64,000 nt of DNA from Enterobacter sp. RHBSTW-00994 (GCF_013782625.1 NZ_CP056199.1:3862588-3926587); one strand, 5' to 3'. Counted from the first letter of the stretch, positions 31,487 through 43,826 are shown. The notes: generated by a model from the letters alone, not told the origin. Numbers and translations: made by a program.

Positions 31487-32205
31487 TATTTCACCCTCTC
31501 GAACATTAAGTCCCATACACCGTGACCAAGACGATGGCCACGCTGTTCAAATTTCGTTACCGGACGTGAATCCGGGCGCGGTACATAGTCGTTGTTCTCT
31601 GACTGGTTTTTATAACCATCCAGAGACGACATCACTTCCAGCATATGTTCCGCATACGGTTCCCAGTCGGTCGCCATGTGGAAGACACCGCCCAGTTTTA
31701 GCTTACTTTTCACTAACTCAGCAAAAGGCGCCTGAACGATACGGCGTTTATTATGACGTGCTTTGTGCCATGGGTCAGGGAAAAAGAGCTGAACCATGTT
31801 CAAAGAATTGTCAGGAATCATTTTGTGCAGAACTTCCACTGCGTCATGACACATCACGCGCAGGTTTTCCACGCCCTCTTCATGTGCCGTCGCGAGGCAC
31901 GCCCCAACGCCAGGGGAATGCACTTCAATGCCGAGGAAGTTTTGCTCAGGACGGGCTTTCGCCATAGCCACCAGCGACATGCCCATACCAAAACCGATCT
32001 CCAGCGTAATCGGCGCATCGCGGCCAAACAGCGCGGAAAAATCAACAGGCTGTTCACTGAACTCAACGCCCATCACCGGCCAGTAGTTGTCCAGCGCGTG
32101 TTGCTGCCCTTTTGTCAGGCGGCCCTGACGACGGACAAAGCTGCGAATTCGGCGCAGCGGGCGACCGTTTTCATCAAATTCCGGTGAAATGACGTCGTTT
32201 TTCAT
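31486..32205 (-). CDS. trmB: tRNA (guanine46-N7)-methyltransferase
   Basis: Forms m7G46 in tRNA variable loops using SAM. It has 239 residues with the Rossmann SAM motif [15 protein letters not shown], the acidic [10 protein letters not shown] and the catalytic/tRNA-binding [15 protein letters not shown]. The start [14 protein letters not shown] matches E. coli. It is divergent from mutY, as in E. coli. Confidence 0.97.
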   Translation of the reverse strand: MKNDVISPEFDENGRPLRRIRSFVRRQGRLTKGQQHALDNYWPVMGVEFSEQPVDFSALFGRDAPITLEIGFGMGMSLVAMAKARPEQNFLGIEVHSPGVGACLATAHEEGVENLRVMCHDAVEVLHKMIPDNSLNMVQLFFPDPWHKARHNKRRIVQAPFAELVKSKLKLGGVFHMATDWEPYAEHMLEVMSSLDGYKNQSENNDYVPRPDSRPVTKFEQRGHRLGHGVWDLMFERVK

Positions 32206-32350
32206 AAAAGTGTTGTCTGCTTGTGAGAATGTTCGGGAAACGGGCATTATCCAAAGTTAAGGCGTCTATGCAAGCATGGGAAAGATCCGGTTTACAGTCG
32301 CAAGGCGCTGTGCTGCAATCTGCGTCCCTGATAATGCGAATCTAAAGACC

Positions 32351-33702
<1,352 letters not shown>

Positions 33703-33705
33703 ATG

Positions 33706-34834
<1,129 letters not shown>

Positions 34835-34841
34835 TCAACTC

Positions 34842-34914
34842 ACTCTCTCCCACAAGGAGAGAGTGTTCTGCTTCCCCTCTCCCTGTGGGAGAGGGTCAGG
34901 GCATCAGGCTGCAC
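34842..34914. repeat. Double CTCTCCC palindrome between mltC and nupG
   Basis: Two hairpins in tandem: ACTCTCTCC/GGAGAGAGT (34842-34864) and CCCTCTCCC/GGGAGAGGG (34875-34895). The second is followed by TCAGGGCATCAGGCTG. The second unit with its tail is the inverted counterpart of the copy at 30330-30371. The pair may also terminate mltC transcription. Confidence 0.65.
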
Positions 34915-34936
34915 CCAACACCCAGCCATACGAAAA

Positions 34937-34952
34937 TGTTATTTGCATCACA
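34937..34952. promoter_or_regulatory. CRP site upstream of nupG
   Basis: TGTTATTTGCATCACA matches 9 of 10 conserved CRP positions. A weaker second half-match (TGTGGATTGC) lies 34 bases downstream. E. coli nupG is controlled by tandem CRP sites with CytR and by DeoR, which fits this arrangement. CytR and DeoR sites were not resolved by eye. Confidence 0.6.
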
Positions 34953-35096
34953 ATCCAATCTGCAAATTAATGTGGATTGCATTTTTTTGCGGGAGGTAAC
35001 AAAACATAACGTTGCCTGCTGATAGAATTGCATCAAATTCCAACCCTGAATGTTCCAATAACAACATATCTCCCGCTCAATTGTGAGGAAAGTAAC

Positions 35097-36353
35097 ATGA
35101 ACCTTAAGCTGCAGCTTAAAATATTGTCGTTTCTGCAGTTCTGCCTGTGGGGGAGCTGGTTAACAACGCTCGGCTCCTACATGTTTGTGACGCTCAAGTT
35201 CGATGGTGCGTCTATCGGTGCAGTTTATAGCTCGCTGGGTATTGCAGCGGTCTTCATGCCAACGCTGTTGGGGATCGTGGCGGATAAATGGATAAGCGCA
35301 AAATGGGTCTACGCGCTTTGTCATCTGGTGGGGGCTGGTACGCTATTTATGGCGGCTAGCGTCACAACGCCGGGTGAAATGTTTATTGTTATCCTGCTTA
35401 ACTCGCTGGCCTATATGCCAACGCTGGGCTTGATCAATACCATCTCCTACTACCGCATTAAATCTGCCGGGATGGATATCGTTACTGATTTCCCGCCAAT
35501 CCGTATCTGGGGCACTATCGGCTTTATCATGGCAATGTGGGGAGTAAGCTTCGCAGGCTTTGAACTGAGCCATATGCAGCTCTACATTGGTGCAGCGCTC
35601 TCGGTTGTGCTGGCCCTGTTTACCCTGACGTTGCCACACATTCCAGTGTCGAATCAGCAGAAAAATCAAAGCTGGAGCACCATGCTCGGTCTGGATGCGT
35701 TTGCTTTGTTCAAAAACAAACGTATGGCGATCTTCTTTATCTTCTCCATGCTGCTGGGAGCTGAACTGCAAATCACCAATATGTTCGGGAATACCTTCCT
35801 GCACAGCTTCGATAACAACCCGCTGTTCTCCGGCAGCTTTATCGTTGAACACGCATCCGTCATGATGTCCATCTCTCAGATTTCTGAGACCCTGTTCATC
35901 CTGACCATCCCGTTCTTCCTGAGCCGTTACGGCATTAAGAACGTGATGCTTATCAGTATTTTCGCGTGGATGCTGCGTTTCGGTCTGTTCGCCTACGGCG
36001 ACCCAACCCCATTCGGCACAGTGCTGCTGGTTCTGTCGATGATTGTTTACGGCTGCGCCTTCGACTTCTTCAACATCTCGGGTTCCGTGTTTGTGGAAAA
36101 AGAAGTGAAGCCTGAAATTCGCGCCAGTGCACAGGGTATGTTCCTGATGATGACCAACGGCTTCGGCTGTATTCTGGGTGGCGTCGTGAGCGGTAAAGTG
36201 GTTGAAATGTACACCACCAACGGCATCACAGACTGGCAGCCAGTGTGGCTTATCTTCGCGGCTTACTCGCTGGTTCTGGCCTTCGCATTCGTGGCCTTGT
36301 TCAAATACAAACACGTTCGTGTTCCGGCGGGTGCTCAGCCTGTCGCGCACTAA
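35097..36353 (+). CDS. nupG: Nucleoside permease NupG
   Basis: Proton-coupled nucleoside importer of the NHS family with broad purine and pyrimidine range. It has 418 residues and 12 predicted membrane segments. It starts MNLKLQLKILSF and keeps TDFPPIRIWGTIGFIMAMW and the C-terminal FKYKHVRVP, very close to E. coli NupG. The start at 35097 has a GAGGAAAG ribosome site. It is convergent with the citrate operon, and a palindrome lies between them. Confidence 0.97.
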   Translation: MNLKLQLKILSFLQFCLWGSWLTTLGSYMFVTLKFDGASIGAVYSSLGIAAVFMPTLLGIVADKWISAKWVYALCHLVGAGTLFMAASVTTPGEMFIVILLNSLAYMPTLGLINTISYYRIKSAGMDIVTDFPPIRIWGTIGFIMAMWGVSFAGFELSHMQLYIGAALSVVLALFTLTLPHIPVSNQQKNQSWSTMLGLDAFALFKNKRMAIFFIFSMLLGAELQITNMFGNTFLHSFDNNPLFSGSFIVEHASVMMSISQISETLFILTIPFFLSRYGIKNVMLISIFAWMLRFGLFAYGDPTPFGTVLLVLSMIVYGCAFDFFNISGSVFVEKEVKPEIRASAQGMFLMMTNGFGCILGGVVSGKVVEMYTTNGITDWQPVWLIFAAYSLVLAFAFVALFKYKHVRVPAGAQPVAH

Positions 36354-36360
36354 CTCCTCA

Positions 36361-36390
36361 TTATCCCCTCTCCTTTCAGGAGAGGGGTAA
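36361..36390. repeat. CCCCTCTCC palindrome overlapping the citG stop
   Basis: TTA-CCCCTCTCCT with its inverted partner AGGAGAGGGG-TAA, loop TTC (one base of mismatch at the left edge). It separates convergent nupG and citG and encodes the last residues (P-L-S) and stop of CitG, so it is either part of the ancestral gene end or has replaced it. It likely acts as a two-way terminator. Confidence 0.6.
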
Positions 36391-37185
36391 TTCTGCCAAT
36401 ACCCATCCTACCGACAGCAAATCCGCACTGCCCCCGGGACTTAAATTACGCGCCATCAGCGCCCTGTCCATTTCAGCCAGCGCTTCCCAATCCCAGCCGT
36501 TTGACAGCAATCGTTGCGCATAATCCTGCACATAGCGCAGCCCGGCGATCCCACCGCGCGACACCAGATTACTGTCCCGGTTAACCGCCATCAGACGTAA
36601 CAGCAGGTCGTGAAGCTGACGACCGTTCCAGCTCTCCATCGCGTGACGCACCGTCGCAAAGCCATTTTCTGCCTCGCCGCGCGCACCTGTTAAACCATAC
36701 TGCTGAAACTGCCGCTCCCCGGCAGTCGCCATGCCGCTACGTCCTGCAAGTTCACGCGCCACAAGCCCCCGACACATGTTGCTCACTTCACAACACAACG
36801 TCTGCGCGCTCACATTTTTCACCCGTCCGGCAGCAAAACAGAGCAACCCCAGCGCAAAAATCCCGCCTTTATGGGTGTTCACGCCTCCGGTTGCGCCATA
36901 CATAGCTTGCTCGCAGGCCATCCCTACAGGGCGGAGCAATCGCAGTTGTTCCGCCACCGGTTTATCTGCATGTTCCTCCCCAAGATCCGAAAACCGGCTA
37001 AACCACGGGGAAATTGCCGCAATACTCCGGGCAAACATCGCATGATCCATATCGCGGTGAGAACCGTTGTTAAGCCTGTCGACCAGTCCTGGTTTTGGCG
37101 TCAGTTCCAGCTCCAGCCATAGTGCTTCTTCGGCCAGTCGCGGCACATCTGTTGAGCGTATTTTAGTCGCGAGCAAACCAGTCAT
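36376..37185 (-). CDS. citG: Triphosphoribosyl-dephospho-CoA synthase CitG
   Basis: Condenses dephospho-CoA with ATP to make the precursor of the citrate lyase prosthetic group. It has 269 residues with the family blocks LELTPKPGLVDRLNNG, TGGVNTHKGGIFALGLL, GLTGARGEAE and ARNLSPGGSADLL. It starts 23 bases inside citX and is last in the operon. Its final codons lie in a palindromic repeat. Confidence 0.94.
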   Translation of the reverse strand: MTGLLATKIRSTDVPRLAEEALWLELELTPKPGLVDRLNNGSHRDMDHAMFARSIAAISPWFSRFSDLGEEHADKPVAEQLRLLRPVGMACEQAMYGATGGVNTHKGGIFALGLLCFAAGRVKNVSAQTLCCEVSNMCRGLVARELAGRSGMATAGERQFQQYGLTGARGEAENGFATVRHAMESWNGRQLHDLLLRLMAVNRDSNLVSRGGIAGLRYVQDYAQRLLSNGWDWEALAEMDRALMARNLSPGGSADLLSVGWVLAELPLS

Positions 37186-37702
37186 CGATCATCTTCTCCA
37201 CCTGGGCGACAACCTGCTCAACGGGGTGATTCCGCGAGCGGGAGCAGGCGTGTGCAGGTTCATCGCAAATCAGGCAACGACGCAAATGCGCCCCTAGAGA
37301 CAGGCGGCCCACATGGCCGTTTTGCGGGCAGATCACATCTAAATCCCACAGTCTGCCAAGTGGATGTGTCTGTTCCAGATCCGCGCAATGAGCTTTCACT
37401 TCCGCCGCCGGATGTGCAACGCACCACAACGCCTCTGGCCCCGTCGGCAGCCACAGTACCTGACGGTCCAGCACCTGCCAGCGATTTTCCCACAATAGCT
37501 GGTCACACATTTGCAGCGCTACGCCCATGGTATTGCGATAGCGCAGGCTGTCTTTGATTTCACCCGGAGTGACCAGAGTGAGCGAGATAACGGGTTGTTG
37601 ATAGTGCGTAAGCCAGTCAGCCTGGCGCGCCGCGCGGCTCTCTTTTGCAGCCAGTAGCGCCTCCAGGCTGACACCCGCACTGACGGGTGTCGCTGTTGTC
37701 AT
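37163..37702 (-). CDS. citX: Apo-citrate lyase phosphoribosyl-dephospho-CoA transferase CitX
   Basis: Transfers the prosthetic group to the acyl carrier protein CitD. It has 179 residues. Family segments seen are SLTLVTPGEIKDS, GRLWDLDVICP and RRCLICDEPAHACSRSR with its cysteine pair. citF ends 5 bases upstream and citG overlaps its end, so the three are cotranscribed. Confidence 0.93.
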   Translation of the reverse strand: MTTATPVSAGVSLEALLAAKESRAARQADWLTHYQQPVISLTLVTPGEIKDSLRYRNTMGVALQMCDQLLWENRWQVLDRQVLWLPTGPEALWCVAHPAAEVKAHCADLEQTHPLGRLWDLDVICPQNGHVGRLSLGAHLRRCLICDEPAHACSRSRNHPVEQVVAQVEKMIDDWFARD

Positions 37703-37707
37703 GAACG

Positions 37708-39225
37708 TTATTCCTTCACTTGTCTGACGGTATCAATCACGCTGCCATCACGGTAGCGGATCACTCCGACGATTTTGTCGGTAAATTCAATCGGTTTTGG
37801 CTCTCCGGTCAGCGAGATCGCTCGCGCAAACAGCACATCGATATCGACAACTTTCAGCCCCGCATCCACCAGACGCTCGCGGATTTCCGGGCGCGCCGGG
37901 TTCACCGCTATACCATGGTCAGTGACCAGAACATCAATGCTCTCCCCCGGCGTTAGACGCGTGGTGACACGCTTCACGACGGTGGGGATACGGCTACGCA
38001 GTAAAGGCGCGACCACGATGGTCAGGTTGGCGGCCGCAGCGACGTCGCAGTGCCCGCCGGATGCGCCGCGCATCACGCCGTCAGAGCCGGTAATCACGTT
38101 GACGTTAAAATCGACGTCAATTTCCAGCGCACTCAGGATCACCACATCAAGCTGATCGCAGCTCGCAGCCTTACTGCCTGGGTTGGCATAGACATTGGTA
38201 GAGATCTCAACGTGATTCGGATTACGCGCCAGAGAAGCCGCCGCCTGACCATCAAAACACTGAGTATCAAGCAGTTTTTCAATCAGCCCTTTTTCATGCA
38301 GATCGACCAGCCCCCCGGTAATGCCTCCCAGCGCAAAGCGAGCCTTCACACCGCTGCGTTCCATCTTCTCTTCCATGAAGCGGGTGCAGGCCGTTGCCGC
38401 TGCACCGGAGCCGGTTTGCATGGAGAAGCCCGGTTTGAAATAGCCGGAGTGTTCAATCACGTCTGCCGCATAACGGGCAATCATCAATTCGCGCGGGTTA
38501 CTGGTGACACGCGCCGCACCAACGCTGATTTTTGCCGGGTCACCTACGCTCTCCACTTGTACGATAAAGTCCACCTGGTCCTGCACCAGGCTGGCAGGCA
38601 TATTGGGGAACGGCACAAGCTCTTCGGTTAACAGCACCACTTTTCGGGCAAAATGGGCATCCACCATCGCATACCCCAGTGAGCCGCAGCAGGATTTACC
38701 GTGTGTACCGTTAGCATTGCCGAACTCATCGCTGCACGGCACGCCAAGAAATGCCACGTCAATTTTCAGTTCGCCATCCTGGAGAAGCTTCACGCGCCCA
38801 CCGTGGGAGTGAATTTGCACAGGCTCATCCATCAGCCCGTGCGAAATGGCGTCCGCCAGTTTGCCGCGCATGCCAGAGGTGTAGATCCGCGTGATAACAC
38901 CGCTCTGAATATGTTCGATCAGCGCATCATTGCAGGTCATCAGCGAGCTGGAAGCCAGCGTCAGGTTTTTGAACCCCATCTGCGCAAGCTTCGCCACCAC
39001 GGAGTTGATCACCCGGTCACCTTCACGAAACGCATGGTGAAATGAAATGGTCATGCCATCCTGCAAACCACTGCGTACAACCGCCTGCTCAAGCGATTCA
39101 CACAGCTTGCGGGTGTGTTTCTCTTCCAGATTATCCAGCCATGGCGTGGCGCTGTGGGCGGTGTCAAAGGGTTTTAAATCCCGCAGATGGGGAAAGTTCA
39201 CATGGAGAAGTTCTGTCTGATTCAT
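37708..39225 (-). CDS. citF: Citrate lyase alpha subunit (citrate:acetyl-ACP transferase)
   Basis: Swaps acetyl for citryl on the acyl carrier protein in the first half-reaction of citrate cleavage. It has 505 residues with CoA-transferase-like blocks (SFHHAFREGDRVINSV, GMRGKLADAISHG, CSDEFGNANGTHGKSCCG, SGDGVMRGASGGHCDVA-like). The start MNQTELLHVNF at 39225 follows an AAGGATG ribosome site, 10 bases after citE. A longer frame upstream overlaps citE and was not used. Confidence 0.96.
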   Translation of the reverse strand: MNQTELLHVNFPHLRDLKPFDTAHSATPWLDNLEEKHTRKLCESLEQAVVRSGLQDGMTISFHHAFREGDRVINSVVAKLAQMGFKNLTLASSSLMTCNDALIEHIQSGVITRIYTSGMRGKLADAISHGLMDEPVQIHSHGGRVKLLQDGELKIDVAFLGVPCSDEFGNANGTHGKSCCGSLGYAMVDAHFARKVVLLTEELVPFPNMPASLVQDQVDFIVQVESVGDPAKISVGAARVTSNPRELMIARYAADVIEHSGYFKPGFSMQTGSGAAATACTRFMEEKMERSGVKARFALGGITGGLVDLHEKGLIEKLLDTQCFDGQAAASLARNPNHVEISTNVYANPGSKAASCDQLDVVILSALEIDVDFNVNVITGSDGVMRGASGGHCDVAAAANLTIVVAPLLRSRIPTVVKRVTTRLTPGESIDVLVTDHGIAVNPARPEIRERLVDAGLKVVDIDVLFARAISLTGEPKPIEFTDKIVGVIRYRDGSVIDTVRQVKE

Positions 39226-39235
39226 TGTGTCATCC

Positions 39236-40111
39236 TTAGCGACGCACGCCGGAGGCCGCCGCGCGTTCCAGCACCATCTGCGCGTGGTTAATAATCGGCG
39301 CGTCGACCATTTTGCCATTGAGCGATACCACGCCCAGGCCGTTACGTTCGCCCTCTTCTGCTGCTTCTATCACCCGTTTTGCGTGATCCACTTCCTGCTG
39401 GGTTGGCGCATAAGCATTGTGCAGCAAGTCGATCTGGCGCGGGTTAATCAGCGATTTGCCGTTAAAGCCCATCTTGCGGATCAGATCGACTTCACGCAGG
39501 AATCCGGCTTCGTCATTAACGTCTGACCACACCACGTCAAAGGCATCGATCCCGGCCGCGCGCGCCGCATGCAGCACGGCACAGCGGGCATAAAACAGCT
39601 CCGTGCCATCGCCACGTTCGGTTTGCATGTCCATGACGTAGTCAAACGCAGCAAGCGCGATACCAATCAATCGCGGAGAGCTACGGGCAATCGCCACGGC
39701 GTTAATGACCCCAATGGCGGATTCGATCGCCGCCATCACACGCGTGGACCCCACTTCGCGTCCGCACTCACGTTCGATGCGTTCCAGGTGACCTTCGAGC
39801 TCAAAGATATCGTCCGGAGTATCGGTTTTTGGCAAACGAATCACGTCAACGCCCGCTCGCACCGCCGCTTCCAGATCCAGCAAGCCAAACGGCGTGCTCA
39901 GCGGATTAATACGCACCACGGTTTCGATATCCTGATACATAGGGTGCTGCAACGCGTGGAAGACCAGCAGGCGGGCGGTATCTTTTTCACGCAGAGCCAC
40001 GGCATCTTCAAGGTCGAACATGATGGAGTCAGGACGGTAGATAAAGGCTGTTGAGAGCATGGCGGCGTTTGCGCCGGGCAGAAACAGCATGCTGCGACGG
40101 AGTTTGTTCAT
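39236..40111 (-). CDS. citE: Citrate lyase beta subunit (citryl-ACP lyase)
   Basis: Cleaves citryl-ACP to oxaloacetate and acetyl-ACP, the second half-reaction. It has 291 residues with a TIM-barrel fold. Signature segments are [38 protein letters not shown] and the acidic metal site [12 protein letters not shown]. It overlaps citD by 4 bases (ATGA). Confidence 0.96.
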   Translation of the reverse strand: MNKLRRSMLFLPGANAAMLSTAFIYRPDSIMFDLEDAVALREKDTARLLVFHALQHPMYQDIETVVRINPLSTPFGLLDLEAAVRAGVDVIRLPKTDTPDDIFELEGHLERIERECGREVGSTRVMAAIESAIGVINAVAIARSSPRLIGIALAAFDYVMDMQTERGDGTELFYARCAVLHAARAAGIDAFDVVWSDVNDEAGFLREVDLIRKMGFNGKSLINPRQIDLLHNAYAPTQQEVDHAKRVIEAAEEGERNGLGVVSLNGKMVDAPIINHAQMVLERAAASGVRR

Positions 40112-40401
40112 TTCAGCGCCCTCCAGTCGATCGACTGTTCTTCTGCCGCACGGAGCACCGCGCTTTGCAGACGAGCGCGGATCACACAATCCAGCGCGCC
40201 TTTATCTTCAACGATGATTAATCCCTGGTGCACGTTCATGGCGCGTAATGTTTCATCCACCACCTGGCGGATCTGCTCGCCAAACTGCTTAATCACTTCA
40301 CTGTGGATGACAATCTCCAGCTCGCCGTTAGCGGGGGCGATTTTCACCATCAGGTCGCTGGACTCCTGCGTTCCGGCCAGCGCCTCCCTTACAATTTTCA
40401 T
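40108..40401 (-). CDS. citD: Citrate lyase gamma subunit (acyl carrier protein)
   Basis: Small acyl carrier protein of citrate lyase, 97 residues. The [13 protein letters not shown] segment holds the serine (residue 14) that carries the phosphoribosyl-dephospho-CoA group in the Klebsiella protein. The start at 40401 gives the usual family length; the open frame extends upstream into citC. Confidence 0.95.
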   Translation of the reverse strand: MKIVREALAGTQESSDLMVKIAPANGELEIVIHSEVIKQFGEQIRQVVDETLRAMNVHQGLIIVEDKGALDCVIRARLQSAVLRAAEEQSIDWRALK

Positions 40402-40417
40402 GATAAATTCCTGATAG

Positions 40418-41443
40418 TTATGCGACTTCCGCACGCGCACGGTAGTGCGTTTCAAGATGTGCGAAAGTGGACTCCGGGACAATCTCCCGGATCCGGGAAA
40501 ACTGCTGTGTCTTGAGTAAACGGCGCACTTCCGACGCCGAAATGGCGTTTCCGGTCGCCTTCATGCGTGGCATTTCCACCACGTCAATGTGTGAGGAAAG
40601 CAGAGCGTGTAGCGTCTGGTTGTACTGACGGGTGATATCGCAAAACGGCTCCGAGCCGATAAAGCGATGGGTGATCCCAAGCGCTGGCGCGATGTAATCG
40701 CGAAATACCAGTACGTCGATCTCACTCCAGGCCTGCTGCACTTTTCCAGTTTCTTTCAGAAAATAGGCCGGGAACGTGGCGCGAGAGATGATGTACTGCG
40801 AGCCTTCATGTACGGTCACGTTCGACAGATGCGCCACGCCCGCACGCACCATGTCCAGACGCGCATGGAACGGGAAGAATGAGGCATCTTCGCGAACGAC
40901 AAACAGATGAAGCGCATCACACTGCCCCGCTGCCTGCTCGACCAGATGACGGTGTCCGAGGGTGAAGGGATTGGCATTCATGACAATCGCGCCAATTTTC
41001 GCCCCGCACTTGCGCTTCGCCGCGAGCGAACGGCAGTAACGTTCGATTCCCTGAGGCGTGTTTTCCATCAGTACGGCGTTGTTCCCGCTCTGGGCAATTG
41101 GCCAGAAACCACTGCGGGCAAACCGCTCTTTGTTACAGGGACGAGTGCAGAGAAAAAGATGAAAATGCCCGCGCGCCAGCGCCGCATTTTCAACCTCTGC
41201 CAACAGGCGGGCGCTTAAGTTCACACCGCGAAGTTGTTCATCCACCGCCACACATTTGATAACGTTAGCCGCCAGCCCTGCGCAACCCACCAACTGTGTT
41301 CCGGACCAGGCTTCAACAAACAGCGTGATGTCGTTGTCCAGCCCCAGACCGCTATCCGCCAGCAGATAGCGGATCTGGCTTAAGCGTTCCGGGTGTTTCG
41401 TCACCTCGGTAAGACGAAAATCGATTGTGGGTTGCGAGTGCAT
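40418..41443 (-). CDS. citC: [Citrate (pro-3S)-lyase] ligase CitC
   Basis: Uses acetate and ATP to acetylate, and so activate, the citrate lyase prosthetic group. It has 341 residues. An N-terminal GNAT-like domain (about 1-130) precedes a nucleotidyltransferase domain with the HxGH-type motif NANPFTLGHRHLVEQA. A C-terminal signature ISASEVRRLL also fits. It lies 13 bases after the FAH-family gene and before citD. Confidence 0.95.
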   Translation of the reverse strand: MHSQPTIDFRLTEVTKHPERLSQIRYLLADSGLGLDNDITLFVEAWSGTQLVGCAGLAANVIKCVAVDEQLRGVNLSARLLAEVENAALARGHFHLFLCTRPCNKERFARSGFWPIAQSGNNAVLMENTPQGIERYCRSLAAKRKCGAKIGAIVMNANPFTLGHRHLVEQAAGQCDALHLFVVREDASFFPFHARLDMVRAGVAHLSNVTVHEGSQYIISRATFPAYFLKETGKVQQAWSEIDVLVFRDYIAPALGITHRFIGSEPFCDITRQYNQTLHALLSSHIDVVEMPRMKATGNAISASEVRRLLKTQQFSRIREIVPESTFAHLETHYRARAEVA

Positions 41444-41456
41444 ACTGCCGCCTTAC

Positions 41457-42320
41457 TTAGTGCGCTGCCGTCAGCGTGTTCGCTGGCGCTTCCATGATCA
41501 CGTTGCTCAGATGACCGATATGCTCGATCTCCACCTCAATGCGATCGCCCTCTTTCATAAACAACGGTGGGTTACGCTTTTTACCCACGCCGCCAGGGGA
41601 GCCTGTGATGATCACATCACCAGGGCTTAAGCGGGTGAAGGTGCTGATGTATTCAATCAGCTCGGCAACCTTGTGGATCATGCTGCTGGTGTTGTCTTCC
41701 TGCACCATGCGACCATTCAGCCAGGTACGAATAGAAAGCTGATGCGGGTCGGGTATCTCATCGGCAGTCGCCATCCACGGACCAAACGCGCCGGTCTGCC
41801 GCCAGTTTTTACCCGCGGTGAACCAGGTGTGCTGCCAGTCGCGGGCTGAGCCATCCATGTAGCAGCTGTAACCCGCTACATGGCGCAGGGCGTCATCACG
41901 GCTGATGTTCTCGCCGCCTTTACCGATAATCACCGCCAGCTCACCTTCGTAGTCGAACTCACTTGAATGGCGCGGCTTCAATACCGGTTCGTTATGACCC
42001 GTCTGTGAATCCGGGAAACGAACAAACAGCGTTGGCGCCGGGTTATGCTGGTCAAACTCTTTGCGCTTGTCGGCGTAGTTCATGCCCACGCAAAGGATTT
42101 TCTCTGGCTGCTCAATCACCGGTAAGAAAGTGATGGCACTCATCGGCACATCAACTGCATCGTTAAGATAACGGGTAGCTTCTGCCAGCCCGTTGCCCTG
42201 CAACAGCGCTTTAAGGTCGCTGTAGCGGTCGCCCATGCGGCGGCCTAAATCAATCACACCTTCGGCCTCAACGATGCCGTAGCTGCGTTTACCCTGGTAA
42301 CGAAAACTTGCGAGTTTCAT
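41457..42320 (-). CDS. FAH-family hydrolase/decarboxylase within the citrate operon
   Basis: A 287-residue fumarylacetoacetase-fold enzyme. The metal site is visible as FDYEGELAVIIGKG, with a further acidic residue at YMDGSARDWQ and the TPGGVGxxR-like TGSPGGVGKKRNPP. Known family activities include acylpyruvate hydrolysis, hydratase activity and oxaloacetate decarboxylation (FAHD1). It lies 17 bases after citS and 13 before citC. Citrate lyase releases oxaloacetate and no Na+-pump decarboxylase genes (oadGAB) are here, so oxaloacetate decarboxylase is the natural guess. That is inference from context, not shown by the sequence. Confidence 0.85.
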   Translation of the reverse strand: MKLASFRYQGKRSYGIVEAEGVIDLGRRMGDRYSDLKALLQGNGLAEATRYLNDAVDVPMSAITFLPVIEQPEKILCVGMNYADKRKEFDQHNPAPTLFVRFPDSQTGHNEPVLKPRHSSEFDYEGELAVIIGKGGENISRDDALRHVAGYSCYMDGSARDWQHTWFTAGKNWRQTGAFGPWMATADEIPDPHQLSIRTWLNGRMVQEDNTSSMIHKVAELIEYISTFTRLSPGDVIITGSPGGVGKKRNPPLFMKEGDRIEVEIEHIGHLSNVIMEAPANTLTAAH

Positions 42321-42337
42321 GGTTCTTTCCTGAAAAC

Positions 42338-43699
42338 TTAAACGAGGAAGTTGCCTAATATCAGCAGAGAGATAGAGACGTTAATCGCGCCGCCAATACG
42401 GGTTGCAATCTGGGCGAATGGCATCAGGCTCATACGGTTGCCTGCTGTCAGAATAGCCACATCCCCCGTCCCCCCCTGGCCACTCTGGCAACAGGAAACG
42501 ATGGCGACATCAATGGGGTGCATGCCAATCTTTTTGCCCACGAAGAAGCCTGTTGCCACCAGTGCAGAGACGGTACTGACAATCACCAGCAGGTTGCTCA
42601 CAGTGAAGGCATTCACCAGTTCCTGCCACGGAGTGATCGCCACGCCAACGGCAAACAGAATGGGGTAGGTCACTGAAGTCTGGAAGAATTTGTAAACCAC
42701 CTGCGAACCTTCAAGCAGGCGTGGAGACGCGCCATTACAGAGTTTGACCAGTACAGCCATAAACAGCATGCCAACCGGTGCAGGCAGGCCAATCAGTTTG
42801 TGTCCCAGCATCCCCAGCATGTAGAGCAGCACAGCCAACAGCGCGCCGGAGGCAATGGTAGTCACGTCCGCCTTACCCGAGAATGCCGGTTGTGCGGTCG
42901 TGGTATCGGCGTTCGCACGGTTTGGCATCAGTTGACCTTCACCGGTCAAATGCGGGTAGCGCTTGCCGAGCTGGTTCAGGCAGCCGGAGATAATGATGGC
43001 GGTCAGGCCACCGAGCATCACCATTGGCAGGACACGGCCGAGCGCAACGCCCTGGTCCATATGCAACAATGTGGCATAACCAATAGAGAGCGGAATCGCA
43101 CCTTCACCTACGCCGCCCGCCATAATCGGCAGAATGATAAAGAAGAAGATCTGGAATGGCTCAAGCCCCAGCGCCAGGCCAACCCCCATGCCCACAATCA
43201 TGCCGACGATTTCGCCGCACAGCATCGGGAAGAAGATACGCAGGAAGCCCTGAATCAGCACGGTGCGGTTCATACTCATAATGCTGCCAACAATAATGCA
43301 GCAGATGTAGAGATAAAGAATGTTGGTGGACTTGTAGAACTTGGTGGTGGACTCCACCACCACATCCGGCAGTAGGCCATAGTAGACCATTGCTGATGGG
43401 ATGAAGGTGGCGCAAATGGCCGCCGCGCCCAGTTTGCCGACAATCGGCAGTCGTTTACCAAACTCACCGCAGGCAAAGCCAAAAAACGCGAGCGTCGCGA
43501 CCATCACGACAATATCGCTGGGCAATTTACCACCCAGACAATCAATCGCAATGAGTGCACCTGCTAACACAAACAGTGGCAGAGGAATGATCCCGACTTT
43601 CCAGGTATCCATAATGTGCCACCAACGCTCTTTGAGAGATGGCCGCTGAATATCAATCGGGTCGTGGGTAACAGAGAAAGAATCGTCAGTTGTGCTCAT
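42338..43699 (-). CDS. citS: Na+/citrate symporter, 2-hydroxycarboxylate transporter family
   Basis: A 453-residue inner-membrane secondary transporter of the 2-HCT family that imports citrate with sodium. The two reentrant-loop GGxG motifs are present (IMAGGVGEGAIPL near residue 200 and CQSGQGGTGDVAIL near 410), with about 11 hydrophobic segments. It is the first gene of the operon and is close to Klebsiella CitS in size and motif. Family members can also carry malate, so substrate rests on context. Confidence 0.9.
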   Translation of the reverse strand: MSTTDDSFSVTHDPIDIQRPSLKERWWHIMDTWKVGIIPLPLFVLAGALIAIDCLGGKLPSDIVVMVATLAFFGFACGEFGKRLPIVGKLGAAAICATFIPSAMVYYGLLPDVVVESTTKFYKSTNILYLYICCIIVGSIMSMNRTVLIQGFLRIFFPMLCGEIVGMIVGMGVGLALGLEPFQIFFFIILPIMAGGVGEGAIPLSIGYATLLHMDQGVALGRVLPMVMLGGLTAIIISGCLNQLGKRYPHLTGEGQLMPNRANADTTTAQPAFSGKADVTTIASGALLAVLLYMLGMLGHKLIGLPAPVGMLFMAVLVKLCNGASPRLLEGSQVVYKFFQTSVTYPILFAVGVAITPWQELVNAFTVSNLLVIVSTVSALVATGFFVGKKIGMHPIDVAIVSCCQSGQGGTGDVAILTAGNRMSLMPFAQIATRIGGAINVSISLLILGNFLV

Positions 43700-43798
43700 A
43701 ATAAGCCCCTTGGTTATTTTGTACGTTCAGCTTAAAGTCACAAAGGCTTACTTTATGTGAGGAATGACATATTAAAACCGAAGTTTTAATGGCCACTA

Positions 43799-43826
43799 TG
43801 GTTTTAATGGTTTCTTTTATTTAATG
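43799..43826. repeat. Direct repeat copy 1 in the citS-citA intergenic region
   Basis: 28-base unit beginning TGGTTTTAATGGTTTCTTTT, matching copy 2 at 24 of 28 positions and offset from it by 52 bases (about five helical turns). It lies between divergent citS and citA. It is a good candidate CitB-binding site because the K. pneumoniae response regulator binds AT-rich repeats in the same divergent position (family knowledge). Confidence 0.55.
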
